Assembly (NCBI GenBank): GCA_902776845.1
Contig: CACYRM010000017.1
Coordinates: forward strand, 1-38,259
Length of the DNA: 38,259 nt
Direction of reading: 5' to 3'
Source: Oscillospiraceae bacterium
GTDB taxonomy: Bacteria > Bacillota > Clostridia > Saccharofermentanales > Saccharofermentanaceae
Numbering within the stretch: the first letter of the stretch is position 1; every line of letters starts with the position of its first letter. The notes beneath the pieces are model-generated. The model searched no databases. It had not been told where the DNA came from and worked only from the letters and a program-made list of their open reading frames with translations. Below, one piece after another: positions 16,808 through 26,245 of this stretch. A program made the position numbers and the translations under genes.

Positions 16808-18439
16808 TTATCTGAAATAGATCCTGTTGAGATTCCTGTACCATTCGTTGTCTATGGAATCAAAGTCTTCCTTTGTGAACCTGACAACCCAGTTGCCTGA
16901 AGGCGTTCCCGGAACGTTCATTCTCGTATCTCCGCCATAGCCCAGCATATCCTGGATAGGGATTATCGCAACATCCGCATGGCTCATCCACAGCGTCCTG
17001 ATTATCGCTCTGCACGAGCCGCTGTGCGTGCCGCCGTCACCCCAGTTATCTCCCGTGAAACCGCAGTATTCAAGGCAGGTCTTACGCACTTCCTCCTTGC
17101 TGTCCCAAAGCCAGCCGAGCAAAGTATTGTTATCGTGAGTACCCGTATATGCGACACAGTTATTTACAAAATTGTGGGGAAGGAACGAGCTGTTGTCACC
17201 CGGATAGAAAGCAAATTCCATTACGCGCATGCCGGGGATTCCGACCTTGCCCATGAACTCCATGAGATCAGGTGTGACCTCGCCCAGATCCTCGGCGATA
17301 AGGCGCGATCTGTCTTTAAACTTCTTATCGTATGCTTCGAAGAAATCGAGGCCCGGGCCCGGGATCCACTTGCCGTCCCTTGCGGTCTCGGCATTCGCGT
17401 CGATCTCACAGTATGAGGAAAACGCACGGAAATGGTCGATCCTTAAATAGTCGAAGAGCTTGAAGTTATCTTCGAGTCTGCTCATCCACCATGCATAATT
17501 ATCCTCTTTCATCTTCTTCCAGTCATAGATGGGATTGCCCCAGAGCTGGCCGTCCTCGCAGAAATAATCCGGCGGAACGCCTGCCACGCTCTCGAAAACA
17601 AGAGCTTCCGGCTTCGGTTTTCTGGGTTCCTTCAAAGGCTCCTCAGCCTCTTCCTTATCCTTCTCCTGCTTCTCAAGTTCCTTCCTGTATTTATCGAGAG
17701 CCTTCTCGTAATCCTTAAGGACCTTGTTGACTCTTGCCGCGGAAGCCATCTTGAAAAGATCCCTGCTTGCCCATACATCAGCCGAATCGCCTGAAACATA
17801 GAACGGGATATCGCCGATTATGGAAATTCCGAGATCGTTTATCTCCTTCTTGATCTGTGCCCATTCATCGAAGAAAAGATACTGCACGAAGCCGTGATAT
17901 CTGTAATTGGGGTCATTCTTAAGTTCGGAAACGGCAGACTTGTCGTAATTTCTGAGTCTTGAATCGGACCATTCCCACCAGGGCTTTCCGAAGTCCGCAT
18001 CCTTTACTGTCTGATAAGCCGCGACATCCTGGACCCACTTGTTATCCTTAATGAACTTATCCGCCTTTGACAGAAGCTCCCTGTCTGCGCGCTCAAAAGC
18101 TTTTCTAAGGAGTTCATCCCTGTTGGTCCTTAAGAAATCGTAATCTATTCTCCACTTATTCTGATTATATTCAGCCTGCTGTACTTCAGCCGGTGTAAGA
18201 AGCCCTCTCTTCTCCAGCCTTCTGGGATCGATAAAGAGCCAGTTGCCTGCAAATGCCGAGAAACTCTGATAAGGTGAATTACCCATGCCCGGGTATGAGA
18301 ACGGCAGCACCTGCCAGTATTTCATCCCCTGTGAAGCCAACTGCTTTGCAAAGTCAATTGCCTCCTGTCCCATCACTCCCGTTCCGAACGGTCCCGGAAG
18401 TGAGCTGATATGCATAAGTACGCCTCCGCCACGTCTCAT
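16808..18439 (-). CDS. malQ: 4-alpha-glucanotransferase (amylomaltase) with a charged insert
   Basis: GH77 enzyme that transfers glucan segments between maltodextrins. 543 residues against about 500 usual. Family motifs: ISSLPGPFGTGVMG and GNSPYQSFSAFAGN; nucleophile Asp335 in YLRIDHFRAF; acid/base Glu383 in IAEDLGEVTP; Asp436 in YTGTHDNNT. All three carboxylates are present, so it should be active. The oddity is residues about 231-284: where the family has a short link between the DLFK strand and VAGVPPDYF, this protein has about 40 extra residues, rich in Lys/Glu and predicted helical or coiled-coil (17588-17749). The ATG at 18439 has only a weak AAGGG element. First gene of the malQ-glpK-AEC-sseB run. 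Confidence 0.95.
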   Translation of the reverse strand: MRRGGGVLMHISSLPGPFGTGVMGQEAIDFAKQLASQGMKYWQVLPFSYPGMGNSPYQSFSAFAGNWLFIDPRRLEKRGLLTPAEVQQAEYNQNKWRIDYDFLRTNRDELLRKAFERADRELLSKADKFIKDNKWVQDVAAYQTVKDADFGKPWWEWSDSRLRNYDKSAVSELKNDPNYRYHGFVQYLFFDEWAQIKKEINDLGISIIGDIPFYVSGDSADVWASRDLFKMASAARVNKVLKDYEKALDKYRKELEKQEKDKEEAEEPLKEPRKPKPEALVFESVAGVPPDYFCEDGQLWGNPIYDWKKMKEDNYAWWMSRLEDNFKLFDYLRIDHFRAFSSYCEIDANAETARDGKWIPGPGLDFFEAYDKKFKDRSRLIAEDLGEVTPDLMEFMGKVGIPGMRVMEFAFYPGDNSSFLPHNFVNNCVAYTGTHDNNTLLGWLWDSKEEVRKTCLEYCGFTGDNWGDGGTHSGSCRAIIRTLWMSHADVAIIPIQDMLGYGGDTRMNVPGTPSGNWVVRFTKEDFDSIDNEWYRNLNRIYFR

Positions 18440-18528
18440 TATTTGTAATTCCCTTCTTTCTTATATATAATTACTTGTCTTTGAAACAAGAATCCTGATT
18501 AGAACATTATACATTTATTGAGGGCAAA
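18440..18528. promoter_or_regulatory. Divergent malQ/prfC promoter region with inverted repeat
   Basis: 89-bp gap between divergent genes. For prfC a plus-strand TTGAAA (18481-18486) and CATTAT (18505-18510) with an 18-base spacer form a plausible promoter. For malQ, TTGTTT and TATATA on the minus strand are weaker. An imperfect inverted repeat with 5-bp arms CTTGT/ACAAG (18474-18490) overlaps both -35 regions and could be an operator. Confidence 0.45.
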
Positions 18529-20133
18529 ATGAATTCAGTTGAAGAAATTAAAAGACGTCGCACATTCGCGATCATATCGCACCCGGACGCAGGTAAGACC
18601 ACGATAACAGAGAAGCTCCTTCTCTACGGAGGAGCCATCCATCAGGCCGGCTCCGTAAAGGCCCGTAAAGCACAGCGGCATGCCACTTCAGACTGGATGG
18701 AGATAGAAAAAAAGCGTGGTATCTCGGTTACCTCATCAGTAATGCAGTTCGAATACGACGGCTGCCACATCAATATCCTTGACACCCCAGGCCACCAGGA
18801 CTTCTCCGAGGACACATACAGAACGCTCTGCGCAGCTGACTCGGCCGTAATGGTACTCGACGGAGCAAAAGGTGTCGAGGCACAAACCATCAAGCTCTTC
18901 CAGGTCTGCCGGAGACGCGGCATCCCGATCTTCACGTTCATCAACAAGATGGACCGAGCGGCAAAGAATCCTTTTGATCTCATGGATGAACTGGAAAAAG
19001 TCCTCGGTATAAGATCAGTTCCTATTAACTGGCCGATCGGCACAGACGGCGACTTCGAAGGCGTCTTTGAGAGAGCTTCACGCAACGTCCTTCTTTTCGA
19101 CCGCGAAAATAATGACCACGGCGCATCAATGGTTACCCAGAGCGTATCCGGCATCGACGATCCGAAGCTCGATGAGATGCTTATGCCCGGTCACCTTGAG
19201 ACATTGAGAAATGACATCGAACTTCTTGATATGGCAGGCGATGAGCTTGATATGGATAAAGTTCTTAATGGGGAACTTACACCCGTTTTCTTCGGTTCCG
19301 CCATAACAAATTTCGGTGTTGAACCTTTCCTTCAGCATTTCCTTAAGATGAGTCCCGGACCTGCCGTTCATCACACCACTGACGGCATGATCGAACCTGA
19401 AGATCCGATGTTCTCAGGCTTCGTATTCAAGATCCAGGCCAACATGGATCCTTCCCACCGCGACCGTATGGCATTTATCCGTATATGCTCAGGTCAGTAC
19501 GAGAAGAACATGACGGTAAATCTCATGCGTACCGGAAAGAAGATCACTCTGGCCCAGCCCCAGCAGTTCATGGCTCAGGACAGAGCCATCACAGAGGAGG
19601 CTTATGCCGGAGACATCATCGGTATATTCGATCCGGGCAATTTCAGGATCGGTGATACGATCATATCCACCAACCGCAAATTCGAATTTGACCCGATCCC
19701 GGTATTCGCGCCGGAGAATTTCGCCCGCGTTGAGCCCAAGGATTCAATGAAGCGCAAGCAGTTCCTTAAGGGTATCGAACAGCTTTCCCAGGAGGGCGCG
19801 GTCCAGCTCTACAAGCAGCCGAATATCGGAACCGAGACTTATGTTATGGGCGTAGTCGGAATCCTTCAGTTCGACGTTCTCGAATACAGGCTCAAGTCAG
19901 AATACAACGTTGACATAGTAAGGACTTCTCTTCCCTACAGGCTTGCACGCTGGGCAAAATCGGATGTCGAAGGGTTCGATCCCAAGGAGATGACTCTCAC
20001 TTCGACTTCGCTTCTTGTATTAGACAGGGACGATGCTCCGGTTGTGCTTTTTGAGTCTGAATGGGCCGTTGACTGGGCGATCGAACACAACGAGAAGATG
20101 AAGCTCTCGTTCGAGAATATCAACTCAAAATAA
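18529..20133 (+). CDS. prfC: Peptide chain release factor 3
   Basis: Translational GTPase that removes RF1/RF2 from the ribosome after peptide release. 534 residues, matching the family. The G domain carries G1 SHPDAGKTTITEKLLLYGG, G2 around KRGISVTSS, G3 DTPGHQDFSEDTYR, and G4 in FINKMDR, followed by the EF-G-like beta-barrel domain and the RF3-specific C-terminal domain (EGAVQLYKQPN, GVVGILQFDVLEYRL). The ATG at 18529 has an AGGG element. This is the only plus-strand gene in the window. It is transcribed away from malQ and runs into the small lipoprotein gene tail to tail with 10 bp between, and no hairpin terminator is visible there. Confidence 0.97.
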   Translation: MNSVEEIKRRRTFAIISHPDAGKTTITEKLLLYGGAIHQAGSVKARKAQRHATSDWMEIEKKRGISVTSSVMQFEYDGCHINILDTPGHQDFSEDTYRTLCAADSAVMVLDGAKGVEAQTIKLFQVCRRRGIPIFTFINKMDRAAKNPFDLMDELEKVLGIRSVPINWPIGTDGDFEGVFERASRNVLLFDRENNDHGASMVTQSVSGIDDPKLDEMLMPGHLETLRNDIELLDMAGDELDMDKVLNGELTPVFFGSAITNFGVEPFLQHFLKMSPGPAVHHTTDGMIEPEDPMFSGFVFKIQANMDPSHRDRMAFIRICSGQYEKNMTVNLMRTGKKITLAQPQQFMAQDRAITEEAYAGDIIGIFDPGNFRIGDTIISTNRKFEFDPIPVFAPENFARVEPKDSMKRKQFLKGIEQLSQEGAVQLYKQPNIGTETYVMGVVGILQFDVLEYRLKSEYNVDIVRTSLPYRLARWAKSDVEGFDPKEMTLTSTSLLVLDRDDAPVVLFESEWAVDWAIEHNEKMKLSFENINSK

Positions 20134-20143
20134 ACCCTCAGGA

Positions 20144-20371
20144 TCAATCCTTTAAGGCATTCCAGCCGGTATCTTTCCAGCACTTATTCTTGCCGATCTG
20201 ATCGGTCGACGAGTAATAAGGCATGGGAAGGGTTCCCGTAAGGCCTGTCTTTCCGGTCAGCACATCCGCAACAGCGTTGCCAGCCACATCTGATGCTTTT
20301 GTCCCTGAACAGGCAGTTCCGAAAAAGGCTGACAAAACAAGCAGTCCCGCAATAATCTTTCTGATCTTTAT
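20144..20371 (-). CDS. Small lipoprotein of unknown function, apparent ATA start
   Basis: About 75 residues: basic n-region (KIRK), hydrophobic core (IIAGLLVLSAFFG) and a lipobox-like GTAC-SG, then about 55 small and polar residues (ending KNKCWKDTGWNALKD). No family recognised. The start is unusual. An AAGGAG element (20384-20379) is followed by ATA codons at 20374 and 20371; the latter is at ideal spacing (seven bases) and begins a textbook signal peptide (x-KIRKIIAGLL). The only conventional upstream codon is a TTG at 20425, which lies inside the ftsH terminator's T-run and lacks a ribosome site. The small size makes this less certain than its neighbours, but signal peptide plus ribosome site favour a real gene. 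Confidence 0.6.
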   Translation of the reverse strand: MKIRKIIAGLLVLSAFFGTACSGTKASDVAGNAVADVLTGKTGLTGTLPMPYYSSTDQIGKNKCWKDTGWNALKD

Positions 20372-20423
20372 TATGTATCTCCTTTTCGAACGGAAGAAAA
20401 AGTGTCTGATAACGGTTTGATTC

Positions 20424-20474
20424 AAATAAAAAGGGGTATCCCGTGGCTGAGCAGAGCCGTTTCCGAGATACCCC
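20424..20474 (-). terminator. Intrinsic terminator of the rplI-dnaB-tilS-hpt-ftsH unit
   Basis: Long hairpin with outer arms GGGGTATC/GATACCCC (20467-20474 with 20433-20440) and an inner GGCT/AGCC stem, followed on the minus strand by TTTTTATTT. It starts about 25 bases after the ftsH stop codon. Confidence 0.9.
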
Positions 20475-20499
20475 GTCTTTTCAACTATAGATAAAGCAA

Positions 20500-22533
20500 T
20501 CAGTCTGACGGACCAGGATCATTCGAATCATCAGGATCATCATCTGAAGCCGAAGCATCAATTGCAGGGGCAGCAGCAACCGGTGCGGCAGAAGGAACTT
20601 CTGACGCTTCGCTCTCCGGACCATCAACGCTTCCGGATGTGTCTATTCCTGAATACTCCGAGGGATAAACAGCACTCAGATTGCCTTCGGCAACATATAT
20701 CTTCTCAAAATCAGGACCGTCGACCGTAAGCTTTTCGATAAGTCTGGAAGCAAGTCCCTTTACGGTAGTACTCTTCTCGATAAGGATCCTCTTGGTCTCC
20801 TCATAGCAGGTGTCGATGATAGACTTTATCTCTTCATCGATCTCAGCGGCAGTCTTATCGGAATAACTCTGAACCTGGCCCATTGAATAGCCAAGGAACA
20901 CTTCCTCATTCTCATCGCCAAATACCATGTTGCGGAACTTCTTGGAAAGACCGTAACGCTTGATCATATTCTTTGCGATATTGTTGCACTGCTGCAGATC
21001 GGAAGATGCGCCGGTGGAGACCTCGCCAAGGAATACCTCCTCAGCAGCACGTCCGCCCAGTGTCATCTTGATGGTATCAAGGAGCATCTTCTCAGTATAG
21101 AAATCCGTATCTTCGATTGGCTTATAGGCTGTGAATCCGCCTGCTCTTCCGGCAGGAACGATCGTTACACGGTCAACCTTCTCGAATTCAGATGTGGCAC
21201 GGAGAACAACGGCATGACCTGCTTCATGGTAAGCAGTAAGACGCTTAACCTTATCACTGAGCTTCTTGGAATTCTTCTGGGGACCCATCTGAACCCTGAA
21301 CATGGCATCGGTGATCTCCTGCATGCCGATCTCTTTCTTATTGTGACGCGCAGTCATGAGAGCAGCTTCATTAAGAAGATTCTCAAGATCCGCACCTGTA
21401 AAACCGACTGTGGAAAGAGCAACCTCATGGAGACTTACATCCTTGGCAAGAGGCTTCTTGCGTGCGTGTATCTTAAGGATAGCCTCTCTCTCATCCGCAT
21501 CAGGCATATTTACCATAATACGTCTGTCGAAACGTCCCGGACGGAGGAGCGCGGGATCCAATACGTCAACACGGTTGGTTGCCGCCATTACGATTACATT
21601 GGAATTAACATCAAATCCGTCCATCTCAACGAGGATCTGGTTCAGTGTCTGTTCACGCTCATCCTGACCGCCGCCAAGGCCTGCGCCTCTCTTACGGCCG
21701 ACAGCATCGATCTCATCGATAAACACTACGGAAGGAGCTTCTTTCTTGGCATCGGAGAACAGTGATCTTACACGGGAAGCGCCGACACCTACGAGCATCT
21801 CAACGAAGTCTGAACCTGAGATATAGAAGAACTTAACGCCTGCCTCACCTGCAACGGCTCTCGCAAGCAATGTCTTACCTGTACCCGGAGCACCGTAGAG
21901 AAGGACACCCTTCGGGATCTTGGCGCCAAGCTGCTGATATTTCTTCGGATTTTTGAGGAAGTCCACGATCTCCTGAAGCTCTTCCTTCTCCTCAACGGAA
22001 CCGGCAACATCAGAGAACTTAACCTTGTCTTTATTGGGGTCGGATACTCTTGCACGGTTGTTGCCGAAGCTGAATACGCTGTTGCCGTCCCTGCTCTGTC
22101 TTGTAATACTGAGGAACAGAACGATGACGATTACCAACGATACGCCGAACATAACGACATTGACTATCAGAGACCAGTCAAAAGGTTCGGAATAGTTATA
22201 GTTGCCGATCTTACCGGCAGCCTTTGCCTTATCAAGTTTCAGGACAAGATCATCAACGAATTCATAAGGAACATCCTGGGTTACCTCAAGATTGATCCCG
22301 GCTTCATTCTTATATTCAACAGTAACTGTCGTTCCCTTGATCTCAACAAGGCTGACCTCGTTCTTATCATCTTCAATGATGCTCATTACGTCTGACAGGG
22401 TTGTCTTTTCCTTCTGCCCGTAGTTGCCGCCGAAAACGATAGTTGAAAATGCTATCAGCACAACTATCATCACGATATAAAAGAATAATCCTCCGCCAAT
22501 CGGCTTAAAACTTTTCTCATTCTTATCTGCCAC
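20500..22533 (-). CDS. ftsH: ATP-dependent zinc metalloprotease FtsH
   Basis: Membrane-bound AAA+ protease that extracts and degrades membrane and regulatory proteins as a hexamer. 677 residues. Membrane span 1 at about 15-35, an extracytoplasmic domain of about 80 residues, span 2 at about 119-142. AAA module: Walker A GAPGTGKT (214-221), Walker [10 protein letters not shown] (269-277), arginine-finger region RPGRFDRR. Zinc site HEAGH (436-440) with the third ligand Asp in SSDLQQ (near 512). The tail after residue about 630 is Ala/Ser/Asp-rich and strongly acidic. Start is a GTG at 22533 immediately after the hpt stop; the ribosome site lies in the end of hpt. Last gene of its operon. Confidence 0.97.
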   Translation of the reverse strand: MADKNEKSFKPIGGGLFFYIVMIVVLIAFSTIVFGGNYGQKEKTTLSDVMSIIEDDKNEVSLVEIKGTTVTVEYKNEAGINLEVTQDVPYEFVDDLVLKLDKAKAAGKIGNYNYSEPFDWSLIVNVVMFGVSLVIVIVLFLSITRQSRDGNSVFSFGNNRARVSDPNKDKVKFSDVAGSVEEKEELQEIVDFLKNPKKYQQLGAKIPKGVLLYGAPGTGKTLLARAVAGEAGVKFFYISGSDFVEMLVGVGASRVRSLFSDAKKEAPSVVFIDEIDAVGRKRGAGLGGGQDEREQTLNQILVEMDGFDVNSNVIVMAATNRVDVLDPALLRPGRFDRRIMVNMPDADEREAILKIHARKKPLAKDVSLHEVALSTVGFTGADLENLLNEAALMTARHNKKEIGMQEITDAMFRVQMGPQKNSKKLSDKVKRLTAYHEAGHAVVLRATSEFEKVDRVTIVPAGRAGGFTAYKPIEDTDFYTEKMLLDTIKMTLGGRAAEEVFLGEVSTGASSDLQQCNNIAKNMIKRYGLSKKFRNMVFGDENEEVFLGYSMGQVQSYSDKTAAEIDEEIKSIIDTCYEETKRILIEKSTTVKGLASRLIEKLTVDGPDFEKIYVAEGNLSAVYPSEYSGIDTSGSVDGPESEASEVPSAAPVAAAPAIDASASDDDPDDSNDPGPSD

Positions 22534-22539
22534 GATCTC

Positions 22540-23064
22540 TTATTCCTTTCTTACGATCCTTATATCATCAAAATCCCTGTACATGCCGTCAAGGTCAAGA
22601 CCATATCCGACAATAAACTCATCCGGAACGGTTATTCCGTTATAATCCGGCACAAGATCATTCACTCTTCTGCTGGGCTTGTCAAAAGCCGTACAGATCT
22701 TAAGTGACCTGGGATTCCTGCTTAATAACTGTTGTTTAAGAAGAGCAAGCGTTCTTCCCGTATCAATGATATCTTCGACAATGAGAACATTCTTGTCTTC
22801 GATGTCATATGACAGGTCTTTCTTTATCTTAAGCTCTCCTGTCGAAAACTCACCGACATAAGAAGACACCTGCATAAAATCAACTATGACCGGCATCTCA
22901 AGACGTCTTACAAGATCGGCAGTAAAGATAAACGCTCCGGTAAGTATCCCTACAACAACAAGCGGCTGGCCGCTGTAATCTCTGTTAAGTTCAGCACTCA
23001 GACGGTCGAGCATCTGCTCGATCTCTTCATGGGACACTAATACGGTATCAGTATTTATTGCCAT
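22540..23064 (-). CDS. hpt: Hypoxanthine (guanine) phosphoribosyltransferase
   Basis: 174-residue type I phosphoribosyltransferase that makes IMP or GMP from the free base and PRPP. The PRPP motif VLIVEDIIDTGRTLALL and the flanking PVIVDFMQVSSYVG segment identify the family; the usual C-terminal base-binding segment VPDEFIVGYGLDLDGMYRD is present. The ATG at 23064 starts eight bases after the tilS stop and the gene ends just before ftsH, the conserved tilS-hpt-ftsH order of Firmicutes. With xpt and the nucleoside transporter it covers most purine salvage in this window. Confidence 0.96.
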   Translation of the reverse strand: MAINTDTVLVSHEEIEQMLDRLSAELNRDYSGQPLVVVGILTGAFIFTADLVRRLEMPVIVDFMQVSSYVGEFSTGELKIKKDLSYDIEDKNVLIVEDIIDTGRTLALLKQQLLSRNPRSLKICTAFDKPSRRVNDLVPDYNGITVPDEFIVGYGLDLDGMYRDFDDIRIVRKE

Positions 23065-23071
23065 CCGAAGC

Positions 23072-24610
23072 TTACTGCCTTTCTATCGTAAACTTGACCA
23101 TGTTCTCAGGCATATCACCTTCAGGTCTGCCTGCGTTGTATCTTTCCCGGCTTAAGGCATCCGTAAACCCGGTGCCGTGGCCGAATCCCGGCAACCACAA
23201 TACTTCCCCGTCCTTTTCAAAGAAAAGTATCTGCTTTCTTGCAGATTCAGGAATCTTGAGATCAGTCATCAAACGGTTAAGCTCCTTGCTTCCCGCCGAT
23301 CCGGCCTTTCTCATGCGAAGGTCTCCCGCGATCCCGCTGCAGTTGCCGAATGTGATTCTGCCGCCCGGAAGTTTATCCAAAGGACAAAACCACGAATAGT
23401 AATTATACTCTAAATCTCCCTTATTCTCAATTCTTAATGCCTTGAGTTTTAGGGCAGAATTGGAGATTTTGACACTAAATCCGCCGTTTGCGTCAATATC
23501 CGGAAGCGCAAGTTCCGTATTAACAGGGTCAGAACATATCAGAAAGCCCATTTGCCCGGCTATCACGCCAGCCAGAGAACCTGTCCGTTCCTTATCGGAG
23601 AAGCCGAAATAATCCCCGCATCTGTATGCTTTTCGCCCGAAAGGCATATCAAGGATCATCTCTCCGCCGGATTCACGTGCCATAAGAGAAATGCAGCCGT
23701 TCAGGTGAACTTCCTCAAAATCTATAAGGTCCCCGAATGTTTCCTGCCATAAAAGCCGGATGACCCTGGAACGCAATGCGGGATGAAGATCCTTTGCTCC
23801 GGCAGCGCTGATAAAGGGGTGGCCTGAAAGAATGATCCTGTTTGACAGATATGACTCTTTAGCCGTCCTGCTGATAAGATCAAGATCATCTGCCAGAAGC
23901 TTATATGTCCTTGTGAGCGGAACAACCGGATCTTCGTTGTAATATGAGCCTATCTCAGGCAGGAATACATTGCGCCAGTTATTCCTCGTCCCCTCAGCGG
24001 TAAGATTGGTCTGATCTATCGCGTAACCGGTCTTACGCTCATCGAGATAAGCCGTAAGTTCACTTTTCTTAAGGCACAGAAGAGGTCTTATTATCCTTCC
24101 GGTAATACTTTTCGGATTGACCAGGCCTTCAAGGCCGGAACCTCTGAAGAGATTCATCATCATGGTCTCAGCGATATCATCTTTGTGATGCGCGATCGCG
24201 ATCCTGACAGTTTTGCCGGTGGAATTCTCAAAAGCACGGGCATACTGCTCGAAAGCTTCATAACGCAGGAGCCTCCCGGCAGTCTCTTCCGATATGTGGT
24301 TGCTTTCCGCAAACCCCTTGCAGTCAAAATCGATTACTTTTAGATCCAGCCCCAACTTTTCGCAAAGGCTTCTTACCTGCTCAGCCTCCTCATCACAGAC
24401 CATGGGTCTCAGGTGATGATTACAGTGAAAAGCGCGGATATTGCAGCTTATATCGTTACGGTCCTTCAGTTCCTTGAGGATACAGATCAATGCCACTGAA
24501 TCAGGACCTCCGGACAACCCGACAACAACGGTGCCGCAGTCAAAAAGCCCTTTGCTTTCTGAAAACTCAAGGACTCTGTCTAAGATCCGGTCTGTCTTAT
24601 CTTCTTTCAA
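23072..24610 (-). CDS. tilS: tRNA(Ile)-lysidine synthetase
   Basis: Converts C34 of the CAU-anticodon tRNA(Ile) to lysidine, so that it reads AUA and is charged with isoleucine. 512 residues, within family range. The N-terminal PP-loop ATPase has the signature VVGLSGGPDSVAL (about 28-40), then FHCNHHLRP and the AIAHHKDDIAETMMMNLFRGSG block. The C-terminal TilS domain is visible in the LRMRKAGSAGSKELNRLMTD and GEVLWLPGFGHGTGF regions. The start is a TTG at 24610, three bases after the dnaB stop; no strong ribosome site is seen, so translation may be coupled to dnaB. Confidence 0.95.
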   Translation of the reverse strand: MKEDKTDRILDRVLEFSESKGLFDCGTVVVGLSGGPDSVALICILKELKDRNDISCNIRAFHCNHHLRPMVCDEEAEQVRSLCEKLGLDLKVIDFDCKGFAESNHISEETAGRLLRYEAFEQYARAFENSTGKTVRIAIAHHKDDIAETMMMNLFRGSGLEGLVNPKSITGRIIRPLLCLKKSELTAYLDERKTGYAIDQTNLTAEGTRNNWRNVFLPEIGSYYNEDPVVPLTRTYKLLADDLDLISRTAKESYLSNRIILSGHPFISAAGAKDLHPALRSRVIRLLWQETFGDLIDFEEVHLNGCISLMARESGGEMILDMPFGRKAYRCGDYFGFSDKERTGSLAGVIAGQMGFLICSDPVNTELALPDIDANGGFSVKISNSALKLKALRIENKGDLEYNYYSWFCPLDKLPGGRITFGNCSGIAGDLRMRKAGSAGSKELNRLMTDLKIPESARKQILFFEKDGEVLWLPGFGHGTGFTDALSRERYNAGRPEGDMPENMVKFTIERQ

Positions 24611-24612
24611 AA

Positions 24613-26229
24613 TCAGAACCCGCTCGGGAAATCATCATTAGTCTGAGCGAAGAAATCATCGCCCTCGGGCGGTATATCCTCATTGTCAGGCTCGGGAGGT
24701 TCCGGGATCGGAGCCTCGTCAGTCGTTACACTATCAAAATTATAGTTCTGGGACGCCGTATCGCTGTCCACAGTTCTTGTATATGCGCTTCCTCCGTCAT
24801 CTTCAGGATCCTTCTCGCTGTGTTCAATAAACATAGTCTTTCTGGGGACCCACCATACAGAATCTCTTCCTGTCTTGCCGTGACGGTTCTTTGACAGGTA
24901 TATATATGCCGGCTTGGCGTCATTATTATCTTTAAAATTTACATTCTGGGGAGCTTCCTCCTCAGTGGAACCCTCCTCATCCTTTTTCTTGTAATAATCC
25001 GGTCTGTCGATAAACATAACCGTATCCGCATCCTGCTCGATCGCGCCGGAATCTCTCAGGTCTGAGAGCTGAGGGGTATGGTCATCTCTTTGAGCCGCGC
25101 CTCTCGAGAGCTGCGAAAGAGCAATAAAAGGAATGTTGAATTCCTTGGCAAGGAGCTTTAATGATCTTGAAATAGCCGTAACTTCCTCATTACGCGATCT
25201 TCCGCCTGCGCCCGGCATGGTCATCAGCTGAAGATAATCGATAACCACCAGCCTGGGAGCCTTGCGGGGATCCAAAGACAGCTGCTGAAGCTTGGACTTC
25301 ATCGTAACGGGATTCGTATCAGAATTATCATCAATATATATCGGAAACTCGGAGAGTTTTTCCAATGCACGGTCTATCTGTTTCCTGTCACTGTCGCTCA
25401 TCTTATGAGAGTAGATTATCTCGCTTACAGGCTTGTTCATAAACGAAGACATAAGCCTTGAAGCAATCTCCTGTTTGCTCATCTCAAGCGAAAAGATTGC
25501 TACCGGCTTCTGGTATCTTGCGACGTTCGCGGCCATGTTAATGGCAAGCGCGGATTTACCCATACTCGGACGGGCAGCCAGGATATTGAGAGAGCCCGGT
25601 CTTAATCCTCCGAGCATCGAATCGAGTTTTGGGAAACCGAGCTTGACCTTGCCTCCGACATTCTCATCCTTGAGTTCGGAAGTGATCTCACTCATCGTCA
25701 GCTTAAGGATCTCGGGCATTCCCTCAAATCCCTTTGTATCGCCGGTACTCTTCAGATGGGATATCTCATCGATAGCAAAATCGACGGCTTCGCCGGCACG
25801 CAGTCTGCCGTCCAGAGCCTTCTTTCTGACTTCCTCGACAGCCTTAAGGAGCTTGGTCCTCTCGCTTCTTTCCCTGATAGCATCAATATACCCGTTAAGA
25901 GCTGACTGGACCGCTGTCTTGTCGCCGACGCGGTATACATATCTCTGACCGCCGGCCTTATCTGCCAGACCTCTCTGCTCAAGTTCGGAATAAACGGTGA
26001 TCCTGTCTATCTGGGCATTATCAAGGAACATATCGATGATCACGCTGAATATCGTCCTGTTGCGGATATCGGAAAAATCCTCCTCCGAGATCTTATTCTC
26101 AACGACCTGCAGGATCGCATTATTCTTACGCATGCACAGCGCAAGAACAGCCATCTCGACCTCGACTTCGCCGCTGTCTTCAATTCCCTGATCGATAAGA
26201 TTATTCAAATATTCCGGATCATCAACCAT
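24613..26229 (-). CDS. dnaB: Replicative DNA helicase
   Basis: Hexameric replicative helicase (called DnaC in B. subtilis). 538 residues against about 440-470 usual. The N-terminal DnaB domain covers about 20-125 (EMAVLALCMRKNNAIL). The RecA-like core has Walker A AARPSMGKSALA and Walker B LVVIDYLQLM, plus the QLSRGAAQRDDHTPQLSDLRDSG block. Extra length comes from a charged insert of about 20 residues (KKKDEEGSTEEEAPQNV, before the KNRHGKTG segment) and an acidic tail of about 75 residues ending DDFPSGF. Both are low-complexity, so probably flexible. The ATG at 26229 lies 16 bp after rplI, as in the conserved rplI-dnaB pair. Confidence 0.97.
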   Translation of the reverse strand: MVDDPEYLNNLIDQGIEDSGEVEVEMAVLALCMRKNNAILQVVENKISEEDFSDIRNRTIFSVIIDMFLDNAQIDRITVYSELEQRGLADKAGGQRYVYRVGDKTAVQSALNGYIDAIRERSERTKLLKAVEEVRKKALDGRLRAGEAVDFAIDEISHLKSTGDTKGFEGMPEILKLTMSEITSELKDENVGGKVKLGFPKLDSMLGGLRPGSLNILAARPSMGKSALAINMAANVARYQKPVAIFSLEMSKQEIASRLMSSFMNKPVSEIIYSHKMSDSDRKQIDRALEKLSEFPIYIDDNSDTNPVTMKSKLQQLSLDPRKAPRLVVIDYLQLMTMPGAGGRSRNEEVTAISRSLKLLAKEFNIPFIALSQLSRGAAQRDDHTPQLSDLRDSGAIEQDADTVMFIDRPDYYKKKDEEGSTEEEAPQNVNFKDNNDAKPAYIYLSKNRHGKTGRDSVWWVPRKTMFIEHSEKDPEDDGGSAYTRTVDSDTASQNYNFDSVTTDEAPIPEPPEPDNEDIPPEGDDFFAQTNDDFPSGF

Positions 26230-26245
26230 ATTCCGACCGATCCTC

